This document shows, one piece after another, positions 1 through 7,402 of a stretch of DNA of 36,129 nt (positions within the stretch are counted from its first letter, which is position 1; each line of letters starts with the position of its first letter). The notes beneath the pieces were generated by a model, which ran no database searches, was not told the DNA's origin, and worked only from the letters and a program-made list of their open reading frames with translations. The translations under genes and the position numbers were made by a program. Origin of the DNA: an uncultured Arthrobacter sp. (GTDB lineage Bacteria > Actinomycetota > Actinomycetes > Actinomycetales > Micrococcaceae); contig NZ_CADCTE010000128.1 of NCBI RefSeq assembly GCF_902805515.1, forward strand, positions 1-36,129, written 5' to 3'.

Positions 1-210
1 TCCCTGGCCGGTGCCTCCGCCGCCGTCACCCGGCGGCTCCCGGTTTCCGCGGCCTATCCCGCGGCCGTGGCATGGGGCCTCGCCGGGACCGCGGTGCGCA
101 CCCTGCCCCGCTACCGCGCCCCCGGAATCGCCGCGGCCCTCGGGTCCGGCGCCGTCGCCTTCGCGGGGCTGCGGGCGGCCCGCCGGAACGCGGCGGCGGA
201 GAACGGCTGA
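1..210 (+). CDS. C-terminal fragment of an unidentified membrane protein
   Basis: An open frame enters from the left edge and ends at TGA 208-210, giving 69 residues. The fragment is rich in Ala, Gly, Val and Leu and has two hydrophobic stretches (roughly residues 17-30 and 43-57) separated by a short basic segment. It ends in a positively charged tail (RAARRNAAAENG), as is common for the last cytoplasmic part of an integral membrane protein. The upstream part lies outside the window, so family and start cannot be given. I do not recognise it. The next gene, on the same strand, begins 32 bases later behind its own -10-like box, so co-transcription is possible but not required. Confidence 0.5.
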   Translation, partial: SLAGASAAVTRRLPVSAAYPAAVAWGLAGTAVRTLPRYRAPGIAAALGSGAVAFAGLRAARRNAAAENG

Positions 211-242
211 GCACCCCTCCCGGCCTTGATAGCGTGGAAGAC

Positions 243-1160
243 ATGACCACACGCCGCACCTTCGCAGCGCGGCGCCTCCGGCCGGCACGGACGCCGGCGG
301 ACCGCCGAGGGGTTCTGCCGGCGGCATTGCTCACAGCATTCCTGGCCGCGTCGCTGTCGGCCTGTTCCCCGGCAGCTCCGGCGCCGCCCTCACCGCCGGA
401 GCCCCTGTCCTACGTCGCCCTCGGTGATTCCTACGCTTCGGGCCTCGGCGCCGGCTCCTACTCCGGGGAATGCCGGCGCTCCCCGCTGGGCCTGCCCGGG
501 CTGCTGGACGCCGAGGATAGGGTCGACCTCGCCGCGGACGGCACCTGCGCCGGAGCCGTCGCCGCCCCGGGCGCCGCGCCGTCCAGCGTCCCCGGGCAGG
601 TCTCCCAGCTGGTGGAGGAGGGCTCGCTCGGGCCGCAGACCGATCTTGTCACCGTGTCGGCCGGAGGCAACGACGCCGGATTCGGCCAGGTGGCGGGAAC
701 CTGCGCGGCCGCACCCATCGAATCATGCCGCCGCCTGGTCGAGGAGACGACGGCGCTCGTCCTGCCCGCCCTCGCCCGGGACCTCGACGCCCTCTACGGG
801 CAGCTCCGGCGGGCGGCCCCGGAGGCGGCGGTCATCGTGACGGGCTACCCCCACCTGTTCTCCCCCGAATTCGGCGCGGCGGAGGCCCTGAGCCTTCCGG
901 CGCAGGAGGCCTTCAACGCCGGAACCGACTCACTCAACGCCGTCCTCGAGGAGGCCGCCGCTGCTCACGGCTTCCTGTGGGTCCCGACGACCGAAGGCTT
1001 CAGATCGCACGGGCTGGGGGCACCCGAACCGTGGATCACCGGTGCCGGCGAACCGGACGGCCTCCATCCCAACGCCGAGGGCTACCGCTCCGGCTACCTC
1101 CCGGCCGTGCGGGACGGCGCTGACCTTGCCGCCCTGCAGCGGGAGCGGCCCGCACGGTAG
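243..1160 (+). CDS. SGNH/GDSL-family esterase, predicted lipoprotein
   Basis: A 305-residue predicted extracellular esterase or lipase of the SGNH hydrolase superfamily. It has a basic N-terminus, a hydrophobic stretch and a lipobox LSAC, with Cys41 as the predicted lipidation site. A Pro/Ala linker leads to the catalytic domain. Family blocks are visible: GDSY with the nucleophile Ser63, the oxyanion-hole block SAGGND, and the C-terminal DGLHPN block carrying the Asp and His. Several further cysteines in the mature part could form disulfides, as in actinobacterial extracellular SGNH esterases. ATG 243 is chosen because the signal peptide starts there and the hexamer TAGCGT (230-235) lies 7 bases upstream, which suggests a leaderless transcript. 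The in-frame upstream extension is Arg/Pro-rich and does not look like protein. The substrate is unknown; an ester of a lipid or a plant or cell-surface polymer is possible. Confidence 0.85.
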   Translation: MTTRRTFAARRLRPARTPADRRGVLPAALLTAFLAASLSACSPAAPAPPSPPEPLSYVALGDSYASGLGAGSYSGECRRSPLGLPGLLDAEDRVDLAADGTCAGAVAAPGAAPSSVPGQVSQLVEEGSLGPQTDLVTVSAGGNDAGFGQVAGTCAAAPIESCRRLVEETTALVLPALARDLDALYGQLRRAAPEAAVIVTGYPHLFSPEFGAAEALSLPAQEAFNAGTDSLNAVLEEAAAAHGFLWVPTTEGFRSHGLGAPEPWITGAGEPDGLHPNAEGYRSGYLPAVRDGADLAALQRERPAR

Positions 1161-1198
1161 GCAGCCCCGGCAGCGGCCGGACCGGCGGCCACCGCGGC

Positions 1199-1933
1199 TC
1201 AGACGGTTAGCCGCGCCCTCAGCGCGGTGAGCTCACCGGGGCTGAGGCCTGCCTCCCGGAGGTACGCCCCGGCGTCGAGCGTCGAAAGCAGCGCCAGCAG
1301 ATGCGACCGGGCCTGGAGCAGCCAGGCCGACAGTTCCTCGGCGCTCCGGGGGTTCTCCCGCGGTGCCGCCTGGGTCAGGTAGCGCTCGTTCATGGTCCGC
1401 ACGGCCACCTCGTAGTCGTCGGCGATGTCCCCGGCCGGCACCCCGCACGCGGCGAGCAGCAGGGAGGTCACCATGCCGGTGCGGTCGCGCCCGGCCGCGC
1501 AGTGGACGATCACACCCCCGGCCGGTGCCGCGACGACGGCCCGGGCCACCGCGGCGAATTTCCCGGGCCACCGCTCCAGGTTGTCCCGGTAGTGAAGCGG
1601 AGTGTTCAGGTACGGCCCGCACAGGGCCCGGAACCCCGCGTCGGAGGAGTCCTCGGTCGGCAGGTTGCGGACGAGGAACCGCCCGGCCGCCGTGCCGTCC
1701 AGGACGGGGTCGGAGGTGCGGCGGCCCACCTCGCCGGGGTTCCGGAGGTCGATGACCGTGCGCACGCCGTCGTCCCAGGCCTGCTGCCAGCCGCGGTCGG
1801 TCAGCCATTCCCGGCGTCCCATCCGGTAGATCCGGCCGGGGAGGACCCGGCCGGCCACGCCGCCGAGGTCGCGCGCGTTCACGGCGCCCTCCCACCCGAC
1901 GTCCCTGCTCGGGACACTCCCCAGCGCGGTCAT
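1199..1933 (-). CDS. Tyrosine-protein phosphatase, MptpB-like family
   Basis: A 244-residue phosphatase with the Cys-based signature HCAAGRDRTG, in which the Cys is the nucleophile and the Arg binds phosphate. The family N-terminal block NARDLGG and the block TVIDLRNPGEV match the tyrosine phosphatase family that includes mycobacterial MptpB (dual tyrosine and phosphoinositide phosphatases). No signal peptide or membrane segment is visible. ATG 1933 is preferred because a GGAG motif precedes it and the family-like sequence starts shortly after. A longer frame to 2008 would overlap the dehydrogenase gene. It begins 31 bases after the stop of the 3-hydroxyacyl-CoA dehydrogenase gene on the same strand and is probably the last gene of that operon. 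A role in acyl-CoA catabolism is not obvious. The physiological substrate cannot be deduced. Confidence 0.82.
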   Translation of the reverse strand: MTALGSVPSRDVGWEGAVNARDLGGVAGRVLPGRIYRMGRREWLTDRGWQQAWDDGVRTVIDLRNPGEVGRRTSDPVLDGTAAGRFLVRNLPTEDSSDAGFRALCGPYLNTPLHYRDNLERWPGKFAAVARAVVAAPAGGVIVHCAAGRDRTGMVTSLLLAACGVPAGDIADDYEVAVRTMNERYLTQAAPRENPRSAEELSAWLLQARSHLLALLSTLDAGAYLREAGLSPGELTALRARLTV

Positions 1934-1964
1934 GTCCCGGGGATCTCCGAAGGGCGCCGCGGGG

Positions 1965-2816
1965 TCAGACGTTCCACTCGAAGAAACCCCGGCCCGACTT
2001 CCGGCCAAGCTCCCCCCGGGCCACCTTGTCCCTCAGGATCTGCGGCGGGGAGAACCGCTCGCCCAGCGTGGATTCGAGGTATTCGGCGATGCCGAGCCGC
2101 ACGTCGAGGCCCACGATGTCGGTGGTGCGCAGGGGACCCACCGGGTGTTTGTAGCCGAGGACCATGGCGGTGTCGATGTCCTCCGGGGAGGCGACTCCCT
2201 CCTCCACCATGCGCATCGCCTCAAGGGCGAGAGCCACCCCGAGCCGGGAACTGGCGAAACCGGGGGCGTCGCGCACCACCACCGGGGTCTTCCCCAGGGC
2301 CTCGACCCAGCCGCGGGCGGCCGCAGCGGTGGCCTCCGAGGTGTCGGGGCCGAGCACCACCTCGATCAGCGTGGAGGCCGGCACCGGGTTGAAGAAGTGG
2401 AGGCCGCAGAACTCCGAGGGCCGCTTCAGCACCCGGGCCAGCCCGGCGACCGACAGCGAGGAGGTGTTCGTCGCGAGCCAGGCGCCGTCGGCGAGGTGCT
2501 CCTCTACGGCGGCAAGTGCCGCCTCCTTCAGGCCGGCATCCTCCGGGACGGCCTCGACCACGAGCGAGCAGCCCGCGAACGCGGCGTAGTCGGTGGAGAT
2601 CCGGACCCGGTCGAGCATCGCCTGCAGCGGCTCCGTCGTCGATCCGCGCTCCACGCTCTTGTGCAGGGCCCCGGACACCCGCCCATGGGCGGCGAGCGCA
2701 GCGGGATCGTCACGCTCCACGACGACGACGTCGGCCCCGGCGACGACGAACGCGTGGGCGATACCAGCGCCCATCCGCCCTCCGCCGAGCACCCCGACCC
2801 GGGCCGGGACGCTCAT
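1965..2816 (-). CDS. paaH: 3-hydroxyacyl-CoA dehydrogenase (PaaH/FadB2-like)
   Basis: A 283-residue NAD-dependent dehydrogenase that oxidises a 3-hydroxyacyl-CoA to the 3-oxoacyl-CoA. The N-terminal Rossmann motif is GGGRMGAGIA, followed by the acidic end of the second strand (VVVVERD). The catalytic region contains NTSSLSV and GLHFFNPVP, whose His is the general base. The C-terminal helical domain is typical and ends in GRKSGRGFFEW. Length is normal for the single-domain family. Its start overlaps the stop of the enoyl-CoA hydratase gene by ATGA, so translation is coupled. With the PcaF/PaaJ-type thiolase and the operator upstream, 3-hydroxyadipyl-CoA is the likely substrate; 3-hydroxybutyryl-CoA is the alternative. 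The family call is firm and the paa assignment is inference. Confidence 0.8.
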   Translation of the reverse strand: MSVPARVGVLGGGRMGAGIAHAFVVAGADVVVVERDDPAALAAHGRVSGALHKSVERGSTTEPLQAMLDRVRISTDYAAFAGCSLVVEAVPEDAGLKEAALAAVEEHLADGAWLATNTSSLSVAGLARVLKRPSEFCGLHFFNPVPASTLIEVVLGPDTSEATAAAARGWVEALGKTPVVVRDAPGFASSRLGVALALEAMRMVEEGVASPEDIDTAMVLGYKHPVGPLRTTDIVGLDVRLGIAEYLESTLGERFSPPQILRDKVARGELGRKSGRGFFEWNV

Positions 2817-3595
2817 CGCCCGCCGCCCTCGGCCGCTGTGGGAGCCGGCTGGGAACCGTTCCTGCGGTCAAGGAAGCGCTGCATCCGCTCGAACTTCGCC
2901 TCCGACTCAAACAGGATGCCCTGGGCCAACTGGTCGATCAGCGGGTGCGCCTCCGCCGGTGCCGAGAAGACGCTCTTGGTGAGGCGGACGGCAAGCGGGT
3001 CCTGGCGGGCGATGCGGTCGGCGAGCGCATGCGCACCCTCAAGCAGCGCGTCCGGTTCGTGGATCTCGGTGATGAGGCGTGCGGCGAGCGCCTCGGAGGC
3101 GTCCAGGATGCGCCCGGCCAGCAGGATCTCCTTGGCGAGGGGCTCCCCGACCAGCTCCCGAAGGCGCCAGCTCGCCCCGGCCGCGGCGAGGATCCCCAGC
3201 CCGGTCTCCGGGTTGCCAATCTTCAGGGCGGGGGTGCCGATGCGGAAGTCGGCGGCATAGGCCAGCTCGGCGCCGCCGCCGAGGGCGTACCCGTCGAGGG
3301 CGGCAATCACCGGCATTGGCAGGCGGGCGATCCGGGTGAACAGCGTGGAGTTGATGCCGGCGAGCGCGTCGTCGCGGCGGCGCTCCCGGAGTTCGCCGAT
3401 GTCGGCTCCCGAGGCGAAGACACCCGCAGTCCCGGTCAGGATCAGCACCCGTGGGTGCGCCTCAAGGCCCGAGCACAGCTGGTGCAGCTCCTCGACCATG
3501 CGGCGGTCGATCGCGTTGCGTACGGCGGGCCGGTTGAGCCGCACGAGCAGCCGGTCGGGGCCTTCCTCGACAATCAGCGCTTCGAAGGACTCCAT
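2813..3595 (-). CDS. Enoyl-CoA hydratase/isomerase (paa-type operon)
   Basis: A 260-residue crotonase-fold enzyme. The N-terminal LNRP block, the oxyanion-hole segments GVFASGADIGEL and DGYALGGGAELA, and the segment GNPETGLGI with the usual catalytic Glu are all visible. It should hydrate a 2,3-enoyl-CoA or isomerise a ring-derived enoyl-CoA. ATG 3595 is chosen because its A is shared with the TGA stop of the upstream thiolase (TGATG), a coupled arrangement. The open frame extending further upstream lies inside the thiolase gene. The C-terminus has a short Pro/Ala/Gly tail. By context it would act between acyl-CoA entry and the dehydrogenase encoded next. Whether it is PaaF-like (hydratase) or PaaG-like (isomerase) cannot be decided by reading, so no symbol is given. 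Confidence 0.82.
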   Translation of the reverse strand: MESFEALIVEEGPDRLLVRLNRPAVRNAIDRRMVEELHQLCSGLEAHPRVLILTGTAGVFASGADIGELRERRRDDALAGINSTLFTRIARLPMPVIAALDGYALGGGAELAYAADFRIGTPALKIGNPETGLGILAAAGASWRLRELVGEPLAKEILLAGRILDASEALAARLITEIHEPDALLEGAHALADRIARQDPLAVRLTKSVFSAPAEAHPLIDQLAQGILFESEAKFERMQRFLDRRNGSQPAPTAAEGGGR

Positions 3596-4803
3596 CACAC
3601 CGCCTCGATGAGCATCGCGGTGCCCTGGCCCACGCCGACGCACATGGTGGCCAGGCCGAGCCGCCGCTCCCCCGGGCCGAGCTCGCGCTCCATCCGGCCC
3701 ATCAGGGTGATGGCGATCCGCGCCCCGGAGGATCCCAGCGGGTGTCCGAGGGCGATCGCCCCGCCGTCGCGGTTGACGATGTCCTCGTCGAGCTTGAGCC
3801 GGCGGATACAGGCGAGGGCCTGCGTGGCGAAGGCCTCGTTCAGCTCGACGGCGCCGAGGTCGCCGATGGAGAGGCCGGTGCGTTCGAGGACCTTCCGGGT
3901 GGCCGGGACCGGGCCGATGCCCATGATGTGCGGGGGCACCCCGGCCGAAGCGCCGTCGAGGATCCGGGCCCGCGGGGTGAGGGAGAACCTCTCAAGCGCG
4001 GCCTCGGAGGCGACGATCACGGCGGAGGCCCCGTCGTTGAGGGCACTTGAGTTGCCGGCGGTGACCACCCCGCCCTTCTTGACCACGGGGCGGAGCCCGG
4101 CGAGCGCTTCGAGGCTGGTGTCGGCCCGGGGGCCCTCGTCGGCGTCGAAGTTGTAGGACCGTTTGCCCTCGTTGACCTGGACCGAGACCAGCTCCGCGTC
4201 GAACCGTCCGGCCTCCGTGGCCGCCACCGCACGCTGGTGGGAGCGCAGCGCGAAGGCGTCGGCGTCGTCGCGGGTGATCCCGTCGAGCTCGGCCAGCTCC
4301 TCCGCCGTTTCCGGCATGGAGTAGGTCACCTTGTCCATGGCGGCAAACTCCGGGTTGGTGAACCGCCACCCGATGGAGGTGTCGAACACGGCCCCCGGCC
4401 GGGCGTAGGCCTTGGCCGGCTTCTCCATCACCCAGGGCGCGCGGCTCATCGACTCGACGCCGCCGGCGACGACGACGTCGGCCGCCCCCGACTTGATCAT
4501 CTGTGAGGCCTGGATGATTGCCGAAAGCCCGGAGGCGCAGAGCCGGTTCACCGTGATGCCGGGCGTGGTGTCCGGGAAACCGGCAAGGAGCGCGGCCATC
4601 CGGGCGACGTTGCGGTTCTCTTCGCCGGCGCCGTTGGCGTTGCCCAGGATCACTTCGTCGATGCCGCCGGGGTCCATGCCTGTCCGCCCGACCACCTCGC
4701 GGAGGACCAGCGCCGCCAGGTCGTCCGGCCGGACCGGGGAAAGCGCTCCGCCGTACCGGCCGACCGGAGTGCGCACTCCGCCCACGAGAAATGCTTCGGT
4801 CAT
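3595..4803 (-). CDS. pcaF: Acetyl-CoA acyltransferase, 3-oxoadipyl-CoA thiolase type
   Basis: A 402-residue thiolase that cleaves a 3-oxoacyl-CoA with CoA. The catalytic Cys lies in NRLCASGLSAI, followed by NEAFA, the His motif GHPLGSSGAR and the second Cys in CVGVGQG. The segment NGAGEENRNVARMAALLAG resembles PcaF/PaaJ 3-oxoadipyl-CoA thiolases more than general acetoacetyl-CoA thiolases, so succinyl-CoA plus acetyl-CoA are the likely products. ATG 4803 is preferred because GGAGG precedes it and the conserved N-terminus starts there. It is the first gene of a tightly coupled four-gene operon. The promoter region about 55-115 bases upstream holds a TTGACC hexamer and a PaaR-like palindrome. 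pcaF and paaJ enzymes are nearly interchangeable, so the symbol is tentative. Confidence 0.82.
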   Translation of the reverse strand: MTEAFLVGGVRTPVGRYGGALSPVRPDDLAALVLREVVGRTGMDPGGIDEVILGNANGAGEENRNVARMAALLAGFPDTTPGITVNRLCASGLSAIIQASQMIKSGAADVVVAGGVESMSRAPWVMEKPAKAYARPGAVFDTSIGWRFTNPEFAAMDKVTYSMPETAEELAELDGITRDDADAFALRSHQRAVAATEAGRFDAELVSVQVNEGKRSYNFDADEGPRADTSLEALAGLRPVVKKGGVVTAGNSSALNDGASAVIVASEAALERFSLTPRARILDGASAGVPPHIMGIGPVPATRKVLERTGLSIGDLGAVELNEAFATQALACIRRLKLDEDIVNRDGGAIALGHPLGSSGARIAITLMGRMERELGPGERRLGLATMCVGVGQGTAMLIEAV

Positions 4804-4857
4804 GACTGCCTCCATGTCGCAGGGCCGGGTGGCCGGTGCACGGCTGGGCGGATCCGG

Positions 4858-4879
4858 AATTACCGACCGCTCGTTCTGT
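4858..4879 (-). promoter_or_regulatory. PaaR-like operator
   Basis: From memory, the corynebacterial PaaR (TetR family) site has half-sites ACTNACCG and CGGTNAGT around a central NNCGNN. Here the + strand reads AATTACCG, then ACCGCT, then CGTTCTGT, matching 13 of 16 fixed positions including the central CG. It lies between the thiolase start and the predicted -35/-10, just past the expected transcription start, where a repressor would block transcription. The match is by eye. The regulator gene is not in the window. Confidence 0.5.
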
Positions 4880-4891
4880 AAAGCTGTATCA

Positions 4892-4920
4892 AGAATTGCA
4901 CGGCGGTTTTCCCCGGTCAA
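4892..4920 (-). promoter_or_regulatory. Candidate sigma-A promoter of the thiolase operon
   Basis: On the minus strand, TTGACC (4920-4915) is followed after 17 bases by AATTCT (4897-4892); GATACA a few bases further is an alternative -10. Transcription would begin near 4885, immediately before the PaaR-like operator. The leader to ATG 4803 is about 80 bases and ends with GGAGG. Confidence 0.4.
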
Positions 4921-5018
4921 CCGACGCGCCCCACTCCACGGGGACGCCGGAGACGCCGGCAGAGAGCCGAAGCATCCCCGGGGCGGGATGGCCACCCCTG
5001 CCACCCCCGGTTTTTTCC

Positions 5019-5048
5019 TTGTAGGCGGAACCCGACGCTTCCTACGCT
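5019..5048 (+). promoter_or_regulatory. Candidate promoter of sdhB-hemerythrin
   Basis: TTGTAG (5019-5024) and TACGCT (5043-5048) are separated by 18 bases. Transcription would start near 5055, leaving a leader of about 45 bases that ends in GGAGG shortly before ATG 5099. The -35 match is weak. Confidence 0.35.
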
Positions 5049-5098
5049 GGTCCTAGTCGAGCAGACGGCGCCGCAATCTTCCAACCCTGGAGGACACG

Positions 5099-5962
5099 AT
5101 GAGCCACGGATCGACGGCCCACGGGCCACTCGCCCAGGCCGGCGCCCCGGCCACCACACCACCCCGGGCCCCTTCCGGCGGGCAGGAGTACGACCTGCCG
5201 GAGCCGCCTTCGAAGGTCGACTTCTCCCGGGCGAAGACCGCCGGGGAGATTCCCCGGCTGAAGGTCACCCTGCGCGTCCGCCGGTACCAGCCCGAGGTCA
5301 CCGACGAGGCGTACTGGGAGGACTTCCCCCTGACCATGCTGGGCACCGACCGGGTCCTCGATGCCCTCCACACGATTAAGTGGGAGCATGACGGCACGCT
5401 CGTCTTCCGGCGCTCCTGCGCCCACGGCGTGTGCGGCTCGGACGCGATGCGGATCAACGGGCGCAACCGTCTCGCCTGCAAGGCCCTCCTGAAGGACCTC
5501 AATCCCGACGAGCCGGTGACTGTTGAGCCCCTCCAGGGCCTGCCCGTTGAGAAGGACCTGATCGTGGACATGGAACCGTTCTTCCAGTCCTACCGCGAGA
5601 TCATGCCCTTCCTGATCACCCGCGGCCACGCACCGGCCCGGGAACGCCTGCAGTCCCCGGAGGACCGCGAACGCTTCGACGACACCACCAAGTGCATTCT
5701 CTGCGCTGCCTGCACCTCGTCCTGCCCAGTCTTTTGGACCGACGGCCAGTACTTCGGGCCCGCCGCGATCGTCAATGCACACCGCTTCATCTTCGACTCC
5801 CGCGACGACGGCGGAGACATGCGCCTCGAGGTGCTCAACGACGCCCAGGGCGTCTGGCGTTGCCGCACGATCTTCAACTGTTCGGAGGCGTGTCCCCGGG
5901 GCATCAAGATCACCCAGGCCATCCAGGAAGTGAAACGGGCTGTGATCAGCCGGAATGTCTGA
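5099..5962 (+). CDS. sdhB: Succinate dehydrogenase iron-sulfur subunit, stand-alone copy
   Basis: A 287-residue protein that closely resembles actinobacterial SdhB, the three-cluster electron-transfer subunit of succinate:menaquinone oxidoreductase. Ligands are complete. Cys107, Cys112, Asp115 and Cys127 fit the [2Fe-2S] site. Cys199, Cys202 and Cys205 with Cys265 fit the [4Fe-4S] site. Cys209, Cys255 and Cys261 fit the [3Fe-4S] site. An N-terminal extension of about 50 Pro/Ala/Gly-rich residues precedes the ferredoxin domain. GGAGG precedes the ATG. No sdhA, sdhC or sdhD lies beside it, which is unusual because these genes normally form one operon. It may be an extra paralogue or the relocated only copy. 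A hemerythrin-like gene follows after 39 bases with its own ribosome binding site, so the two are probably co-transcribed. Confidence 0.9.
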   Translation: MSHGSTAHGPLAQAGAPATTPPRAPSGGQEYDLPEPPSKVDFSRAKTAGEIPRLKVTLRVRRYQPEVTDEAYWEDFPLTMLGTDRVLDALHTIKWEHDGTLVFRRSCAHGVCGSDAMRINGRNRLACKALLKDLNPDEPVTVEPLQGLPVEKDLIVDMEPFFQSYREIMPFLITRGHAPARERLQSPEDRERFDDTTKCILCAACTSSCPVFWTDGQYFGPAAIVNAHRFIFDSRDDGGDMRLEVLNDAQGVWRCRTIFNCSEACPRGIKITQAIQEVKRAVISRNV

Positions 5963-6001
5963 ACCTGTCTCCCGCCGGAAAATCCAACCAAGGAAGTCCT
6001 G

Positions 6002-6718
6002 ATGCACGTATCGGTAGCCGAACAGAGCACCGCCCAGCTGGGTGGGCCCCTCAGCGTCCTGGCCCGTCAGAAGCGGGACCACGAGAAGCTCAATGCCCTC
6101 CTGCAGGAACTGGAGGGTACCCACGGCCGGCAGCAGGGTGAGGTGCTCCGCCGCATCTACCGGCTGGTCTTCCCCCATGCCTTCGCCGAGGAGGCCGTAC
6201 TGTGGCCCGTGATGCGGCGGGTTCTTCCGGACGGCGGGGACCTGACGCTTGAAGTGGAGCAGGAGCATCAGGAGGTCAACGAACTGGTCACCCGGCTCGA
6301 ATCACTTGAGGATGGGGACCCGGAGCGCGGGCCCCTCCTGAACCGGCTGGTCGAGGTGCTCCGTGAGGATGTCCGGGACGAGGAGGACACGCTCTTTCCC
6401 CGCCTGCAGGAGCGGGTGGGAGTGCGCAGGCTCCGGCTGCTCGGGGTCGCCTGGGAAGTCGTCCGCCGGACCGCTCCGACCCGGGCGCATCCGGTCGTGG
6501 CCCGCCGGCCGCCGGGCAACGCCCTTGCCGCAGTCCCGCTGTCGGTGCTCGACCGGCTGCGGGACGCCGTCGACCTCGCCCTCCTGCACGGGCCCCAGCC
6601 GCCCGCCCCCGCGCTCCACAGGGCAAGCAGCGCCCTGCGGGGGGCCGCCCGCGCCGTCGAACGGCTGCCCCTGTTCACGCGCGGCGAGGATCCCTCGACC
6701 TCCACCGCCCGCCGGTGA
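6002..6718 (+). CDS. Hemerythrin-like HHE cation-binding protein
   Basis: A 238-residue protein with an N-terminal four-helix HHE domain (about residues 18-138) expected to hold a diiron site. Visible ligands are His27 (RDHEKL), His59 and Glu63 (FPHAFAEE), His89 (EQEHQEV) and the acidic motif DEEDTLFP. The His usually found in the last helix appears to be replaced by Asp123 (EDVRDEED), which may alter metal or O2/NO binding. The C-terminal 100 residues are basic, Arg/Pro/Ala-rich and not recognised. AAGGAAG precedes the ATG at good spacing. It sits directly downstream of sdhB. HHE proteins are linked to oxygen or NO handling and iron-sulfur repair, so a protective role for the partner is possible but unproven. 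Confidence 0.82.
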   Translation: MHVSVAEQSTAQLGGPLSVLARQKRDHEKLNALLQELEGTHGRQQGEVLRRIYRLVFPHAFAEEAVLWPVMRRVLPDGGDLTLEVEQEHQEVNELVTRLESLEDGDPERGPLLNRLVEVLREDVRDEEDTLFPRLQERVGVRRLRLLGVAWEVVRRTAPTRAHPVVARRPPGNALAAVPLSVLDRLRDAVDLALLHGPQPPAPALHRASSALRGAARAVERLPLFTRGEDPSTSTARR

Positions 6719-6754
6719 CAAGCGGAGCCCGCACGGGGCGTCTCCGCCGCCCGG

Positions 6755-7393
6755 TCAGCGCCTGCCGGCAAGGAGGAAAGCCTGGGCTGTTTTCTCGCCC
6801 TCCTGCGGCTCCCGCAGGGTTGAGGAAATCAGCGCGAACCCGTGCCGCGAAAGCAGCCCGGTGAGGACCGCCGGATCCAGCCGGTACGCGTCGAGGCTGA
6901 CCCGGCTGCCGTAGGCCTCGGTGATCCGCCGCTTCTCGTTCCCGGTCTGGAAGGCGAGGAGCAGAGGGCCGTTCGGCACCAGGACTCGGGCGAATTCGGC
7001 AAGGACCGCCTCCACCCTCGGAGGCGGGATGTGGATGAGCGAATACCAGGCCAGAACTCCTGCCGCGGACCGGTCGGCCAGGTCCAGCCGCTCCATGGAC
7101 CCCACCTCGAACGCGAGCGACGGGTGGTCCCGGCGCGCGGCGGCGACCATGCGCGGCGACAGGTCGATCCCCCGCACCGGGGCGCCCAGCGAGGCAAGAT
7201 GGGCGGTGATCCGGCCGGGGCCGCACCCGACGTCGACCAGCGGTCCGGCGCCGTTGGACCGGGCCAGTTCCGCGAACGCGCCCAGCAGCGCGCGCTCGAG
7301 GGGAAGCCCGTCGAGCTCAAAGCGCAGGAGGTCGGCATACCGGTCCGCCACGAGATCGTAGGCGGCGCGGGTGGCGAGGACATCGGGTTCCAT
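6755..7393 (-). CDS. Class I SAM-dependent methyltransferase (UbiE/type 11 fold)
   Basis: A 212-residue soluble methyltransferase. SAM-binding motif I is VDVGCGPGRITAHL, followed by the acidic residue at the end of the second strand (GIDLSPRMV), the GSMERLDL segment and the LAWYSLIHIPP post-motif typical of type 11 methyltransferases. The acceptor cannot be told from sequence; small molecules are typical for this group. It lies 9 bases downstream of the DHFR-fold gene on the same strand. TAGCCT occurs exactly 6 bases before its ATG, and its first three bases are also the stop codon of the upstream gene. It could therefore be transcribed both with its neighbour and from its own start codon. 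It converges with the hemerythrin gene. Confidence 0.82.
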   Translation of the reverse strand: MEPDVLATRAAYDLVADRYADLLRFELDGLPLERALLGAFAELARSNGAGPLVDVGCGPGRITAHLASLGAPVRGIDLSPRMVAAARRDHPSLAFEVGSMERLDLADRSAAGVLAWYSLIHIPPPRVEAVLAEFARVLVPNGPLLLAFQTGNEKRRITEAYGSRVSLDAYRLDPAVLTGLLSRHGFALISSTLREPQEGEKTAQAFLLAGRR

Positions 7394-7402
7394 GGACCGA
7401 GG

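Noticed and set aside
1301-4156. Several long plus-strand frames opposite the beta-oxidation operon
   Set aside because: Compositional shadows of the phosphatase, dehydrogenase, hydratase and thiolase genes, which have complete family motifs.
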